A stretch of DNA of 15,967 nt from JBHHZI01 sp046757965 (lineage in GTDB: Bacteria; Acidobacteriota; Polarisedimenticolia; SMYD01): positions 1-15,967 of the forward strand of contig JBHHZI010000069.1 in NCBI GenBank assembly GCA_046757965.1. Direction: 5' to 3'. The translations under genes and the position numbers were made by a program. How positions within the stretch are numbered: the stretch's first letter is position 1; each line of letters opens with the position of its first letter. Below, in pieces: positions 15,382 to 15,967 of this stretch. The notes beneath the pieces are model-generated. The model was given only the letters and a program-made list of their open reading frames with translations, made no database searches and was not told where the DNA came from.

Positions 15382-15967
15382 CCGCCCGGATCGGTGATGG
15401 CCGCACCCTCGGTCCTCTCGCCGCGCTCGTCATCCTGGCGCCGTGGGCGGAGGCAGGGGGCGTCTCGTCCGTGGCCCTGTGGCTCGACCTGGCCCTGCAT
15501 CTGATGGCGTGGGTGCTCGTGGTCGTGGCCTTCACCCGCACCGGTGGTCCGGGCGGCCGCGCCGTGCTCGTCTGGCTGGCGCCCGCCCTGGTGGTGGCCG
15601 GCGTGTCCGCCTTGCGGGCTCCATACGGGTACGCCGCCTGGCTCACCCTCTTCGAGCTCATCACGGCGCTGGCCCTGCTGACAGCGTGTGTCCGGAGCCT
15701 CGGGAGGTCGCCGGGACCCGCCCGCCGTCAACTCGCCACCATCTGCGTGGTCGCCGCCCTTCCGAGCGCCTTGCTGGCCCTTGTCCAGTTCCTCTCGGGA
15801 CATCGGGGGGGCGGTGCGTTCGTCAACCCGAATCATCTCGGCGGCTGGCTGGCCGCCATGGTGCCGCTCTGTCTCGTCCTGGTGGTCGTTCCCGGCGGCG
15901 ACCGGTGGGCGCGTCGCGGCGGGTGGGTGGCTCTCGCGACGATCGGCTCCGGTGTCCTGGCGAGCGG
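15378..15967 (+). CDS. Second O-antigen ligase/Wzy-family membrane protein (3' truncated)
   Basis: GTG 15378 overlaps the stop of the preceding ligase gene as GTGA, and the frame stays open to the end of the window, so only the first 196 residues are visible. They contain about five hydrophobic helices, with a basic loop at about residues 106-117 (VRSLGRSPGPARR). The segment FVNPNHLGGWLAAMVPLCL starting at residue 148 is the characteristic N-terminal-half motif of many bacterial O-antigen ligase/polymerase proteins (usually FxNPNHxAxxL). The Wzy_C loop that would confirm the call lies beyond the window. Two adjacent, coupled ligase-family genes often mean an exopolysaccharide or O-antigen assembly operon, or one glycan polymerase and one transferase. 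Which partner does what cannot be told here. Confidence 0.75.
   Translation, partial: MTARIGDGRTLGPLAALVILAPWAEAGGVSSVALWLDLALHLMAWVLVVVAFTRTGGPGGRAVLVWLAPALVVAGVSALRAPYGYAAWLTLFELITALALLTACVRSLGRSPGPARRQLATICVVAALPSALLALVQFLSGHRGGGAFVNPNHLGGWLAAMVPLCLVLVVVPGGDRWARRGGWVALATIGSGVLAS

Overview
The window is a GC-rich (roughly two-thirds G+C by eye), densely packed, all plus-strand type IV pilus (T4P) locus from a Gram-negative-type bacterium. The order pilB-pilT-pilC-pilS-pilR-...-pilA is the one known from Myxococcus and related delta-proteobacterial lineages, and several uncultured high-GC phyla carry similar clusters. The sequence alone does not fix the phylum. No tRNA, rRNA, CRISPR array, insertion sequence or recombinase gene was seen, and no gap without a gene exceeds 300 bases (the longest is about 180 bases, before pilA).

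Layout. (1) 2-748: 3' end of a gene cut by the window edge, probably a PilX-like minor pilin or pilus-accessory protein. (2) 749-912: leader region with a candidate sigma70-type promoter and a small hairpin. (3) 913-5034: the pilus motor block, pilB (extension ATPase), pilT (retraction ATPase) and pilC (inner-membrane platform), closely spaced with good ribosome binding sites. (4) 5138-8253: the pilS/pilR two-component pair, with overlapping reading frames. (5) 8250-12451: two large membrane proteins of glycosyltransferase-C type, a YfhO-family protein and a second family, each starting on the stop codon of the gene before, so probably co-translated with pilR. (6) 12426-12631: a regulatory region holding a near-consensus sigma54 promoter and, upstream of it, a set of repeats resembling PilR binding sites. 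(7) 12632-13644: two tandem, divergent pilins with GspG-like C-terminal halves, separated by a strong hairpin. (8) 13711-15967: two Wzy/O-antigen-ligase family membrane proteins, the first with a C-terminal TPR-like region, the second cut by the window end.

How it may work together. PilB and PilT drive assembly and retraction through PilC. PilS senses a membrane signal (in characterised systems, pilin level) and phosphorylates PilR, which would activate the sigma54 promoter in front of the first pilin gene. The hairpin after that gene could make the first pilin much more abundant than the second. The unusual part is that four polytopic glycan-handling proteins flank the pilins. This suggests a surface-glycan or pilin-glycosylation module built into the pilus locus, but no substrate can be read from the sequence.
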